From NCBI GenBank assembly GCA_964035545.1, contig OZ037765.1:26734504-26798503 (forward strand): DNA of 64,000 nucleotides. The letters are read 5' to 3'. Below are positions 36,573 through 49,369 of the stretch, one piece after another; the stretch's first letter is position 1; every line of letters starts with the position of its first letter. Under the pieces are notes generated by a model. The model saw only the letters and a program-made list of their open reading frames with translations. It did no database searches and had not been told where the DNA came from. The position numbers and the translations under genes were made by a program. Source of the stretch: Bugula neritina (taxonomy: Eukaryota > Bryozoa > Gymnolaemata > Cheilostomatida > Bugulidae).

Positions 36573-37760
36573 AAGATTACATTACATAATGGATGAAATT
36601 TCATAATTAAATTAAATATAATTTAATAACCAAACAATATAATTGGTTAGCTCAGTTGTTCTGGTACAGCTACAATGGCTCATGACTGTTGTATTTCTAT
36701 AAAGTTGTTTAAGAAGTGGGAGAATAACTAAAAACAGACTTTTATCTAAACTATTGAATAATAATAACCGGTATTGCTTTAAATTCATCATAACTTGAAA
36801 AAGAAGTTATTGATTAAATGACCCTGTAAAATACATGAATATTACTGTTCAATATGTGCAATCTGCTATTGTTGCTTTGTTATTATCGCCTATTTTACGT
36901 CATAGATAAAGTGCATTGGGGATTATAATCTAAGTAATATTTAAAAATAGTTACAAACTAAAATAAAGCATTATTATGCTTCTGATAATTAGTTTACTTT
37001 GCCTGAATGATTGTTGCTAAAATTGTTAATAATTATGTTTGTTTAAGAATATAATAAATATTCTGCTAGCAAAGATAATGGAAAGGAAATAAGAATAGAA
37101 AAAACTCAGAGAATACTTTTCACGATATAATGTTTGTTTATTGCAATATGTTATTAAAATAGAATATTGTTGAATATAAAATGTAGTCAACTAAAGTAAT
37201 ACAACTTTAACTTCATGACACATGTATATCTATACCTATGAACACTGGTGTATTTATAAAACAGGATTATTGAAATAATTACTAAATGCTGGTAAAAAAT
37301 TGTTTAAATTTGGTAAAAGCAATAAGATTTAAATCATTTGTCATAAATTCCTGTTTGTTATATAAAACTAAATAATTTGAGTAATTGTAGATAACAGCTA
37401 GTCAACTGAAAATAGATTTATATATAATAGTAGTTTAATTAGGTTACCAGGATAATTAATCTTTTAAATTGGTTTTGTGTCTTAAATGCAAATATGAAAA
37501 TTCCTATACTGCAGCTATAGTGAATTCATGCTCCGCCATAACTTTTTATACTGTAGCTTTACGTGTATACATGCAATTAAAATGTATGTAAAATTTAAAA
37601 TCCAAAGAGGATTATATGAAGTTGCAATATTAAAGTGTGAATAGTATGCCATTCTATTTCCCAAAGACAGCAAACAAAATAACGTCGGCTGTGTCTGTTG
37701 TGAAATCCACTGTGAAAGAATATCTGTCTGTTAATGTACATCATCAGCAATTAAGGTTTC

Positions 37761-40638
37761 TCAGTTGTGGTTTTTCATATGAATAACAAGTTGCCCTCTC
37801 CGAGCAGCTTTGTAGTCACATAGATTACAGTGGAATGGTTTTTCTCCTGTGTGTGTCATCATGTGTTTCTTTAAATCACCTTTATGTGCCACCTTATAGT
37901 CACATGCACTGCACTCAAATAGATTCTCTCCTGTGTGTGTCCTCATATGTAAAGTTAGAGTGCTTTTATGACTGAAATACTTTTTACAAACATTGCAGTC
38001 AAATGATTTTTCTCCTGCGTGTTTTACCATGTGTTTGGTTAAATAATTTCTACGAGCAAAAGCATAACCACAGACTTTACACTCAAATGGTTTCTCTCCA
38101 GAGTGTATTCTCATGTGCTCAGTAACATTACTTTTCTGTGCTGACTTGTAGTCGCATTGATCACATTGAAAAGGTTTTTCTCCAGTATGAGTTCTCATGT
38201 GCAGAATAAGACAACTTCTGTGTTCAGTTTTATAGTCACATACCTTGCACTCGTATGGTTTTTCTCCAGTATGTTTCTTTATATGCCGGGTCAGATCAGC
38301 TTTATGTACTGACTTGTAGTCACAATGACCACACTGGAATGGTTTCTCTCTAGTATGGATTCTCATGTGTGCGGTGAGACTCTTTTTCCAAATGAAAGCC
38401 TGACTGCAAACTTTGCAAACAAAAGGTCTCTCTCTTGCGTGTCTTCTCATATGCTGGGTAAGAGTACTTTTATGTTCAGTTAAGTAGTTACATAGGTAGC
38501 ATTGAAATTTTTTCTTCTCTGTGTGCAATTTTCTATGTTTAGCAAGTCTAGCCTGTCTTGTAGATTCACCTTTAAAAGTAGTATGTACAAGTTTCTCCTT
38601 AGTGCAGTTTGCTTTTGCTGGAATCACCAGATCTTCTTTCTGGTCAAACACATCTCCAGGTATGTTAGTAGCTACAGGCACATTTTCAATAGTAGGATTT
38701 TCTGTAATTATGTCTGAGTTGTATTCATGTGCTCCTTTACACAATGAAGTCACTAGAATATCCAAAGTGCTTCTGTTATCAAACTCCGTTTGAATTCTCT
38801 CTGTAAAACATCAAATATCATTAAATAAGTTAAAATTTGCTAATCAGTTTTTAGTTTCTACTATGATTTATTTTTGTCATTTTGTCTTCAAGTTGAAAAA
38901 GATAACGTTTGTATCTTAATCCATTGTCCTGTGCATCTGTTACAAAGGCAAAAAAATATAAATCAAGAGATTTTGCTCAATTTATTTAGTAAAAAGTTGT
39001 TAATTGTAAAAAATATTCATATTCTCACCAAAACCAACTTTAAACCCAAATAATTGCTAGTGTAGTACTGTTATGTAATGTTATCAACTATTTTTTCAAA
39101 ATAGGATATAGGTATTAAAATAATTTGATTAAAACATAAATTAGTAAGTAAGCTCCTCTCAATTTAGTCAACTGCTTGCTCAACCTCATTGAACTCCAAT
39201 TTAAAAAGAATACAAAACGTTTAAAAACATGCTCATTATAATACACCTATATAATAGTCTATAGTTGTACATATTCTGAGGTATACTTACTCACCACTTC
39301 AGTGAATATCTAAGAATATGTTATAGCAACAGCAAATGTCAGCCATTTTTAGAAATGTGCGATCTTTTTGTACGGCATTGCTTCACGCCAGGATCAAGCA
39401 CTGCTTGATTAGAAAAAGATGAGACGGAAACTTATTAGACAGGAAGATAATATAGTATCAATTCATTTGATATAGCCTAAATGTCCAATGAGGTGCCATA
39501 AATCATATCCAATATCACACTTTGAGAATTTTAGCCCCGAAACATTAAAACGGCTGAAATTTTATATTACGGAACACCTTTTGTTGCATACCTGTAACCT
39601 CAAATGTCAGCTATTTTTAAAACGCTAATGCATGGGTAAGAGTGTTGACACCTTATTAGACATTTATATCCAATGAGTTGACACCAACGATTCCCTGTGC
39701 AATAGGAGTCAGAGCAAACTTTTTAATAAAGCATTGCTTTATCCTGGAATACCGTGATGTAGTACTGACATTTGATGGTACCTCGTCTGGGGGGTATGAG
39801 TAATTCCACAATACAAAGCTAAAATAGCTTGTAAAATGTTAGCCTCAACTGAGATTCAAACCTGAGACCTGCTGCTTGCAAGTGGGTACGCTAACCATTA
39901 CACCACAGTGACTTCGAGGATTCCAAACAACAACATATTTTTAGATATACTCACCAGTTGAATTGAAATCTGTTGTAACATTCAGTCCTAAAACTGTAAA
40001 AGCCTCAGAGATAACTTCAGACAGAGGAACATCAGGTTCTTTTAGTATATAGTTGTTATATACTGAAGTTTCTGTGTTAACATAGTTATGAATGTTTGTA
40101 TGATCATCAGTGAGAAATGAAGTGAATGAGTTTACAGAATATATATTTTGATTTGTAATATAATTCTCAAAGAAACCATTCTCTAAGTATGAGTCTGAGA
40201 CTGTAGTTGACATGTCAAGAAGAGGTTGAGTGTCTGATACTACTGGAAGATGTTTATACTGTGACACAAAGTTTCTATTGATAAAAGTAGGCTCCAGTTC
40301 AATACTACATTGATCTCTAAAATATGATTCCTGTCTGTGTTGATTAAGCATTTGAAAAGTCCCTTGTGTTACCATACCTGAAAAAAGAAATAAAAACAAG
40401 AAAAATTGACAACTACATTACAAATGTTGTTTTTAATTGTCTTGCCTTTTCCAAGTTGGATACTGACAGATAAATAAACATTATAAGAAAAAATATTACA
40501 AACTTACATTGGCATTTAAAAACTTCATTTTAAAATTTTTGCTTTTTAGTTCATGACAAGTTATAGTATTCACATAGAAAGAACTTTTTTATTTTCACAT
40601 ATATAGTTACTATACTTACATTGATCACCCACAGACAT
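37761..40638 (-). CDS. C2H2 zinc-finger gene, copy H (9 fingers)
   Basis: Exons 40620-40638 (MSVGDQ), 39955-40377 and 37761-38800 join in frame to 493 residues. Exon 3 is of the IQTEF subtype and carries nine fingers. Three of them (CNVCKKYFSHKSTL, CSACDYKVAHKGDL and CKVCDYKTEHRSCL) differ from those in neighbouring copies. It shares the early HN* stop with copy A. In the degenerate finger before finger 1 the Cys is also lost (HTTFKGES). The start of exon 2 reads CAG then GTATGG, so the junction codon becomes Cys. Intact; predicted nuclear DNA-binding protein. Confidence 0.86.
39302..39954 (-). mobile_element. Inverted-repeat insertion in intron 2 of copy H
   Basis: About 650 bp, with the distal terminus eroded (CACTTCAGTGAATATC for CAGTTGAGTGAGTATATC). 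It includes a tRNA-like head at 39,843-39,913. Confidence 0.45.
39843..39913 (-). repeat. tRNA-derived SINE head in intron 2 (copy H)
   Basis: Orthologous to the head in copy A. It is not a functional tRNA. Confidence 0.5.
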
Positions 40639-43125
40639 GGTTGATAGATAGACTTTGTTAAAAGACACAAAAAGGAAGGAAATAAATGAAGTTAAAATAA
40701 AAAAATGTTTGAGCTTAAAACTGACACTTTGCAGAGAATGCTCTAAAAGAAATCTACTCTGATCACCAAAGCAATAGGCCTATAATCTGTTAGCTATACA
40801 TTCAGTTGTTCAGCTACAGTTAGCTATTGTATTTTATAAAGGAGATTTAACGATGGTAAAGTAAAAGAGAACAGGTCTGTGGCTAAACCAATTAATTTCA
40901 TGGGCGTTTTAAACAAAAATCCAGCCATTCTATAACAAAAATTCACCTCAATTCAGTAGACTTAGTTCTGTAGGAGAACAAAAATATTTATAAATGATGT
41001 TGAAATATTATAGTATATGCACTCAACTGCACCTTAGAAATATAGAAGTTTAATCAGTTTCACTTAGAAGTGTTACATTATATATAACAATTTTATGAAA
41101 ACTTTAAACAAGAAACAGCCATTTTAACAAAAATTCACCTGGATTTAGGATTCTATATTATAGGAGAACAAAGGTATTTATAAATGATGTTGAAATATGC
41201 ACTCAATTGCACATTTGAATCTGACTATAATATATCTGCAGTTACAGCACACAAGTTATTTCTCCCTTGTATTATATGTCCAATACTATTTGGTTGAGAT
41301 GACATGGTATCTGAAGTAAGAGTATTAATTTGATTTTAAACAATGTGTCACCAGTTTCACTTAGAAGCATTACACTATACAACAGTTTTGTATAAAGAAT
41401 TCTAAGATTCCTCGCAACATACAGTGATCTCTGATTAGGTCTACCCCTGATGAATTATTTAAATAATATAATATTAATTGTATTGCTTATTGATTTACCT
41501 TGAAACTTTTAGCTACAAAATATATACTGCAAAGTGCTTAGTTGATATACTATATACTTTATATATTTCTTTTACCTTGAAACTGCAACTTGACTTTTAG
41601 AAGATTTTTTAAAATTGGACAGAAATATTTTGACATTATTCACCCTATAGTTGAAAAATAAGAATTTTCCTTATAGCAAAAAGCGAAAATTATAATTTGT
41701 GGTAATATCTATCAGTGTAAGTATACATACAAGTTGATTATAAATGTACATCAATTACACACAGACATGATAGATCATGGACTAAACTTAGCTGAAAGAC
41801 GCAGGAATTAAAAGCACCCAATTAAATACATAATGGACAATATCCTATTTTGACTAAAATACTTTCAATACTCATGGTAGGTTACATAATAGATAAAATT
41901 TCATGACTGAATGAAATAGTATTTATAGACTAAACAATACAATTGGTTAGCTCAATTGTTCTGGCACAGCTATACAATGGTTCATAGCTGTTGTATTTCT
42001 AAAGCTGTTTAAAAGGTAGAAGAATAACTAAAAGCAGATTTTGATCTGTACACTATTGATTAATAATGGTAATTACTGCTTTAAATTTTTGTAACTTGAA
42101 AAAGAAGTTATTAAATAAATGGCCCTGTAAAAAACTATATATTGTCATACCTGCATGATTATCACTGTTCGATCTTTTCATTATGCTATTGTTGAATTTT
42201 TAACATGGTGCACTAATTTAGTACTACAGCATAGATAAAGTGTATTTATAGTAATATTTACAAATAGTTAAGAGAAAAAACTTATGCTTTGAATAATTAC
42301 CATATTTTAGAAAGATATTCAGTTGAAGTAGTGAAATAACACTTGTTTTGATATATGTGCTATAGCACTTATTGTGCTAAATATAAACAGGCGTACTTAT
42401 GACAGATAACGAAAGTTTACATGTCAAATAATAATTATCAACTTTAAAAAGTAATTCTTCACATTGAATTAAAGCCAGCTGAATGATTCTTGCTAAATTT
42501 TTTGATATGCTTGTTTAAAAATTTAATAAATGTTGTGCTGCTGTAATATAGTTATAGAAATAAAGTGATTATCCAAAACACATACTCTTTTCAGTATGAT
42601 GTTTATTTATTGCAATATGTTTTTAAAATAGAATATAATTGAATAGAAAATATAATTAACTAAAGTATAGGTATAACTTTAATTTCATGACACAAGTATC
42701 TAACCTATGAATAATAAGACATTTATAAAAGAAGACTATAGAGTTAATTACTAAATGTTGGCAAAAAACTGTTTTAAATGATAAAAGTAGCAATTGATTT
42801 AAATCACCTGTCTTAAAATCCAGTTTGTTACGACACTAAGTATTTTGCATTTTTTAAATTAGTTTTGTGTTTTAGATGCATATATATTTGAATCCCTATA
42901 TTGGAGTGAATTCATCCTTCATAAAACTTTATTCAGTGGCTTTAGTTCCAGGTACAATTAAAGGGTATGTAAAATTGAGAATCTAAGGAGGGTTGTATAA
43001 ATTAGCGTTATCAAAGTGTAGAAGTATGCCAATGTACAGCCTCAAAGACAGCAAACAAAATAATTCATTCTGTGTCTGTGCTGAAATCTGCCTGTAAATT
43101 TCTGCTTTTAAACATCATCAGCAAT
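40639..43125. other. Spacer between copies H and I
   Basis: No gene is seen. The first part closely matches the spacer right of copy A (5603-7000), including the CAGCCATTTTAAC block; the later part matches the 3' flanks of other copies. It lacks the 540-bp element. Confidence 0.55.
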
Positions 43126-43706
43126 TCAAGTTTCTTGGTTATGCTTTTTCATGTGAGAAACAAGGCTTCCTTTTTGAGAAGCCTTGTAGTCACATAGTTT
43201 ACAGTGGAATGGTTTCTCTCTAGAGTGTGTCCTCATGTGTAAAGTTAGGGTGCTTTTAAGACGGAAAGCTGTTATACAAACGTTGCACTCATATGGTTTT
43301 TCTCCAGTGTGTGTTCTCATATGTTTCGTGAGAGTAAGTTTCTATTGATAAAAGTAGGCTCCAGTTCAATACTACATTGATCTCTAAAATATAATTCCTG
43401 TCTGTGTTGATTAGGTATTTGAAAAGTCCCATTCACTACCATAACTGCAAAAAAGATATATAAAAAAAAAACAATATAAATTGACATTTACATTAAAAAG
43501 AGTTACTTTCAATTGGTTTGACTTTTTCACTTTGAATATTGACAGATGAAGAAACAATATATTAAAAATATTACAAACTTCCATTGCCATTTAAAAGTTT
43601 GTTTTTAAAATTTTTGCTTTTTCATAACAACTAATCACATATATATACTGAGAATGTTCTTGTTTTACACGTTTCTATACTTACATTGATCATCACCCAC
43701 AGACAT
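43126..43706 (-). pseudogene. Copy I: deleted zinc-finger gene, exon 2 fused to finger DNA
   Basis: Exon 1 (43685-43706, 22 nt, one extra GAT codon: MSVGDDQ) and the first 107 bases or so of exon 2 (from 43444) are present. At about 43,336 exon 2 jumps straight into finger DNA (ACTCTCACGAAACATATG). Intron 2, the linker part of exon 3 and most fingers are gone. Reading from exon 2 gives a TGA just after the junction; the two remaining fingers (43,126-43,320, ending HNQET) are in another frame. A short shared AACTT/ACT string at the junction fits a microhomology deletion. It is non-functional as a finger protein. Confidence 0.82.
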
Positions 43707-44210
43707 GGTGTATAAACTAAACTTAGCTAAACGACACAAAAGTAAAAGGAAATAGATGATGTTAAAATAAAATATGTTTGAGTTTCACTATAAAACTGAC
43801 AGACATACACTTTGCAGAAAAATGTTCTAAAATGAATCTAATCTGATTGCCAAAGCAATATAATCTGTTAGCTATACATTCAGTTGTTGAGCTACAGTTA
43901 GCTACCGTATCTTATAAAGGAGACTTGACAATGGTAAAGTAAAAGAAAACAGGCCTGTGGTTAAATTTTTACTACTCAATTGTTTTGTACTTTTGTTTTA
44001 AAATAGCTATAACTTCTATAATATATAGATATACATCAATAGCTAAAACAGTTTAAGTGCAATATTATTTCTCTAAATTAATATTGAATTTAAGTGGATT
44101 TAAATTTACAGCTTTAGATCAAGCACAATAATTCAAAGCTACATTGACAAGCAAGTTTGCTTCCTTTCTTATAAATTATGTTTATGTATTTATAACAACT
44201 AATATATTTC

Positions 44211-44752
44211 GGTGTCATCCCACATAAACACTTCCCAGTTAGACGATAAGCTAACTTTCCCACTTGGACGTTTCCCACATGAACAATTCCAAGTTAGGCG
44301 CTAATTATTTATATTGCTATAATATATGTTTTATGTGCTATTTATTACATTATTATTTAAATATATGTATACTCAAATAAAGCACCTAAATAATTTTTTT
44401 GGGTCTGCATTAACATATTAATTTTACATATTTTTTGCTTCTTGTTTGAACAGATATTTTGTTAATGAGTATTCAATAATTAAAGATAATGTTTATTGTT
44501 AATCTATTATTGTTTTTGTCCCACACAAATCTATGAAAATCTGAGTGTTATTTCAGATGATCCATGCTGTTAGCTATTATAGCTATTAGCATTTTAGCTA
44601 TTTAGCAATGAATGCGACAGTTATATAGGTACACATATGTAAGTATATTACTGTATAATTATACAACACCTAAATAAAAAATAGCGTCTAACTGAGAATC
44701 GTTCATGTGGGAAATTTAGCCTAACTGGGAAGAGTTTATTACGGATAAAACC
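44211..44752. mobile_element. MITE-like inverted-repeat element, 542 bp (spacer I)
   Basis: Fourth copy of the spacer element. The left end is identical to B and D; the right end is more diverged (ACGGATAAAACC). Confidence 0.65.
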
Positions 44753-44885
44753 ACTATTTCCACTTCTTTGATGCTAGCATTTTTTAAACCTGTAATAAGG
44801 AACAAAGTTTACATTTACATCTACATCTACAAGTTGAGAATTCAAAAACACTTGAACTGTTCATATACTTGCATTTATAAAATTT

Positions 44886-44968
44886 CCCCCCTTCACTGAG
44901 ATTTGAACCCTAGATTTACAGCTTGCAAACATGCAGGCACAATATGACCATTACATCACATGGACTAC
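44886..44968 (-). repeat. tRNA-like SINE head (spacer I)
   Basis: Orthologous to 11,385-11,460. Confidence 0.5.
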
Positions 44969-46722
44969 AAGATTCCCCATGCACAACTAACAGCGATCTT
45001 TGATTAGGTCTACCTTGATAAATTATTTAAGTAATAATATAGTAATTGCATTGCATATTGGTTTACCATGAAACATTCAGTCAGAAAATAAGTTATGTTG
45101 TATGTTGCATGCTTGGTTGATATGCTGTATGCTATATATTTCTTTTACTTCTAAACTGCAACTTGACTATTAGAAGAGTTTTTAAAGGCTGACAGACACA
45201 TTTTAGCATAGAATTATCCACCCTATAGTTGCACAATAACTATTTTTCTTATAGCAAAAAATCAAAAAGAACTATAATACTGTGGTAAATTGTATTAGTC
45301 TAAGTACATGCAGGTTGATTATAGATGCACATTAATTACACACAGACCTGATAAATGGGCTAAACTTAGCTGGAAAGTACAGGAAGTAAAAGCACCCAAT
45401 AAAATACGTAATAGACAGGATACGACTTTTACTAAAATAGTGTTATAACAAATAATTAAGTGAAATATAATTCAATAACCCAACAATATAACAATTTGTT
45501 AGCTGAATTTTTCTTGTACAGCCGCCATGACTCATGACTGTTGTATTTACAAAGTTGCTTAAAAAGTGGGAGAATAACTAAAATAGAGATTTTTATCTAC
45601 ACTATTGATTAATAATAGTAATTACTGATTTGAATTTTCGTAACTTGAAAAAGAAGTTATTAAATAAACGGCCCTGTAAAACATTATATATATATATATT
45701 GTTATGTCTGCATGAATATCACTGTTTAATCTTTCCATCATGTTTGCGCTAATTTAGTGCTTATATAGCATAGATAAAGTGTATTTAAGTAGGTAATATT
45801 TAAAAATAGTTAAGAGAAAAAATTATGCTTTGGATAGTTACTATATTTTAGGAAAATATGCAGTTGAAGCAGTGAAATAACACTTGTTTTGATATATGTG
45901 TTATATAGCACTGGTTGTGCTATATATAAACAGGCGTACTTATGACAGATAACTAAAGTTTACATATCAAATGATAATTATCAACTCTAAAAAGAAAGTG
46001 TTCACATTGATTTAGAACCAGCTGAATGATTATTGTTAAAATTGTTGATATGTTTGTTTAAAAATTTAATAAATGTTGTGCTGCTGTAATAGTTATAGAA
46101 ATAAAGGGATTATACAGAACAATACTCTTTTCAGTATGATGCTTACTTATTGCAATATGTTGTTAAAATAGAATATTATTGAACAGAAAATATAATTAAC
46201 TAAAATAATAGGTATAACTTTAATTTCATGACACATGTATCTAACCTATGAATAATATGACATTTATAAAATAAGACTATAGAGTTAATTACTAAATGTT
46301 GGCAAAAGACTGTTTTAAATGGTAAAAGTAGCAATTTATTATAAATCCCTTTTCGTAAAATTTGGTTTGTGATAACACTAAATATTTTGTATAATAGTAA
46401 AAAACAGCTAGATAGTCAACTACAAATAGATTTATATATAATGTTAGATTATTCAGGGTACCAGAATTAGGCAGTTTTTAAATTGGTGTTGTGTTTTAGA
46501 TGCATATATATATTTGAATCCCTATATTGGACTGAATTCATCCTTCATAAAAAATTTTTTGGTGACTTTAGTTCCAGGTACAATTAAAACATATGTAAGA
46601 ACTAGCAATATTAATTGTAGAAGTATGCCATTACAGCCTCAAAGACAGTAAACAAAATAATTCCTTCTGCGTCTGTGCTGAAATCTGCTTGTAAATTTCT
46701 GCTTTTAAACATCATCAGCAAA

Positions 46723-49369
46723 TCAAGTTTCTTGGTTATGCTTTTTCATGTGAGAAACAAGGCTTCCTTTTTGAGAAGCCTTGTAGTCACATAGTTTACA
46801 GTGGAATGATTTCTCTCCCGTGTGTGTCCTCATGTGTAAAGTTAGGGTGCTTTTAAGACGGAAAGCTGTTTTACAAACGTTGCAGTCATATGGTTTCTCT
46901 CTCGTGTGTGTTCTCATATGATTCCTGAGAGTACTTTGCTGTGCTGACTTGTAGTCACATTGATCACATTGAAATGGTTTTTCTCCAGTATGAGTTCTCA
47001 TGTGTTCGGTTAAATAATTTTTATGAGCAAAAGCATAACCACAGACTTTACACTCAAATGGTTTCTCTCCAGTGTGTATTCTCATGTGCAAAACAAGACA
47101 ATTTTTGTACCCAGTTTTGAAGTGACACACACTGCATTCAAATAGTTTCTCTCCAGTGTGTTTCCTCATATGCTTAGTAACATTACTTTTCTGTGCTGAC
47201 TTGTAGTCGCATTGATCACATTGGAAAGGTTTTTCTCCAGTGTGTTTTCTCATGTGCAGAATAAGAAAACTTTTGCGTCCAGTTTTATAGTCACATACAT
47301 TGCACTCGTGTGGTTTTTCTCCAGTATGTTTCTTTATATGCCGGGTCAGATCAGCTTTATGTACTGACTTGTAGTCACAATGACCACACTGGAATGGTTT
47401 CTCTCCAGTATGGATTCTCATGTGTGCGGTGAGACTCTTTTTCCAAATGAAAGCTTGACTGCAAACTTTGCAAACACAATGTCTCTCTTTTGTGTGTCTT
47501 CTCATATGATGGACAAGACAATTTTTACGTTCAGTTAGGTAATTACATAGATGGCATTGAAACCCTTTCTTCTCTGTGTGTAATTTTCTATGTTTAGCAA
47601 GTCCAGCCTGTTTTGTAGATTCACCTTTACAATTAGTATGTACAAGTTTTTTCTGGTTGCAGTTTGCTTTTGCTGGAATTACTAAATCTTCTTTCTGGTC
47701 AAACACATCTCCAGGTATGTTAGTAGTTACATGCATATTTTCAATAGTAGGATTTTCTGTAATTATGTCTGAGTTGTATTCATGTGCTCCTTTACACAAT
47801 GAAGTCACCAAATTATCCAAAGTGTTTCCATTATCAAATTCCGTTTGAATTCTCTCTGTAAAATATAAAACAATTAAAACGCCTAAAGTTTCTACTAATC
47901 AGTTTTTAGGTCTTACCTACTCTAAGTTTTTCATTTTTGTCATGCAAACTCATTCTCTCAGTTGAAAAAGATAACGCTTGTATCTAAATCTATTGCTCCT
48001 GTGCATCTGTTGATGAAACAAAAAGAAATTTCTATTTCATGGTATTTTACTCAATTTAATTAATCAAAAGTTGTTAATTCTAAAGCTGGTGTATGGTATT
48101 TTGCATTCTCACAAAAACCAACTTTGAACGCAAATAATTTCAGATATAGTTATGTAATATTATCAACTAACTTTTTCAAAATAGGATAGGTATTAAAATA
48201 ATTTGATTAAAACATAAATTAGCAAGTAAACTTCTCTCAATTTAGTCAACTGCTTGCTCAACCTCATTGAACTTCAATTTGAAAAGAATACAAAACGTCT
48301 AAAAACATGCTCATTATGATACACCCATAATATTATAGTTTTGAAAGCATTTGTTGTACATCTTCTTAGATATACTCACCAGTTGAGTCAATACTATATC
48401 TAAGAATAAGTAGTAACCACAAATGTCAACCATTTTTAGAAATGTCCGAACTTTCTGTACGGCATTGCTTTACGCCAGGATCAAGCACTGCTTGATCTTC
48501 AGCCCAGACACATTAAAATAGCTGACATTTTACTTTGCGGCCTATACATTACAGCAAAGTGTGTTTAGGAGAAAATAGTACTTCCACAATGTACAGCTAA
48601 AATAGCCTATACAAATTTTGCCCTTTATATTCATAGGATTCGAACCAGAGACCATATTACATTGCGTGGAAGGGGCTTTGAGATTCCTAACAACATATTC
48701 TTAGATATTCTTACCAGTTGAATTGGAATCTGTTGTAACATTCAGTCCTAAAACTGTAAAAGCCTCAGAGATAACTTCAGACAGAGGATTATCAGGTTCT
48801 TTTGGTATACAAGTGTCATATACTGAAGATTCTGTGTTAACAGAGTTATGATTGTTTGTATGATCATCAGTGAGAAATGAAGTGAATGAGTTTACAGGAT
48901 TTATATTTTGATTTGGAATATAATTCTCAAAGAAGCCATTCTCTAAGTATGAGTCTGAGACTGTAGTTGACATGTCAAGAAGAGGTTGAGTGTCTGATAC
49001 TACTGGATGATGTTTATACTGTGACACAAAGTTTCTATTAATAAAAGTAGGCTCCAGTTCAATATTGCATTGATCTCTAAAATATGGTTCCTGACTGTGT
49101 TGATTAGGTATTTGAAAAGTCCCCTGTTTTACCATAACTACAAAAAAGTTTTTAAAAAACAATATAAATTGACATTTACATTAAAAAAAGTTATTTTTAA
49201 TTGTTTTGCCTTTTTTACTTCGAATATTGACAGTGGAAGAAACAATATATTAAAAATATTACAAACTTACATTGCCATGCATTTAAAAGTTTAAAATTTT
49301 TGCTCTTTCATGACAAATATTCACATATTATTACACATTATTATACTTACATTGATTACCCACCGACAT
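46723..49369 (-). CDS. C2H2 zinc-finger gene, copy J (10 fingers)
   Basis: Exons 49351-49369 (MSVGNQ), 48715-49137 and 46723-47855 join in frame to 524 residues. Exon 3 is of the IQTEF subtype with ten fingers; the last two (CNVCKTAFRLKSTL and CKLCDYKASQKGSL) are the pair that survives in copy I. Finger 2 has a His in the linker (ERHCVC). The donor after exon 2 is GTAAGAATATC, as in D, and the intron 2 insertion is the same 328-bp short form; in contrast, intron 1 and the 5' flank match copy C. Intact. It is the array member nearest UVSSA; predicted nuclear DNA-binding protein. Confidence 0.87.
48387..48714 (-). mobile_element. Short form of the intron 2 inverted-repeat insertion (copy J)
   Basis: 328 bp, same length and content as in copy D, flanked by CAGTTGA (48,380-48,386) and the exon 2 end. 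Confidence 0.5.

Larger units (their letters stand above)
34628..37760. other. Tail-to-tail spacer between copies G and H
   Basis: 34,628-34,674 is the out-of-frame remainder of the last finger of G. The 3' flank of G follows, reverse-oriented relative to the other copies, to about 35,390. A copy of the UVSSA 3' end covers about 35,525-36,098. From about 36,099 the standard spacer resumes up to copy H, including a perfect 22-bp-arm hairpin (36,524-36,572). No other gene is seen. Confidence 0.55.
43707..46722. other. Spacer between copies I and J
   Basis: No gene is seen. It holds the 5' flank of copy I, the inverted-repeat element (44,211-44,752), a tRNA-like head (44,886-44,968), AT-rich spacer and the 3' flank of copy J. 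Confidence 0.55.

Noticed and set aside
1-49369. CRISPR-like array suggested by regularly repeated segments
   Set aside because: The repeats are 84-bp finger codons and multi-kilobase gene units in a eukaryotic genome; there are no short direct repeats with unique spacers.
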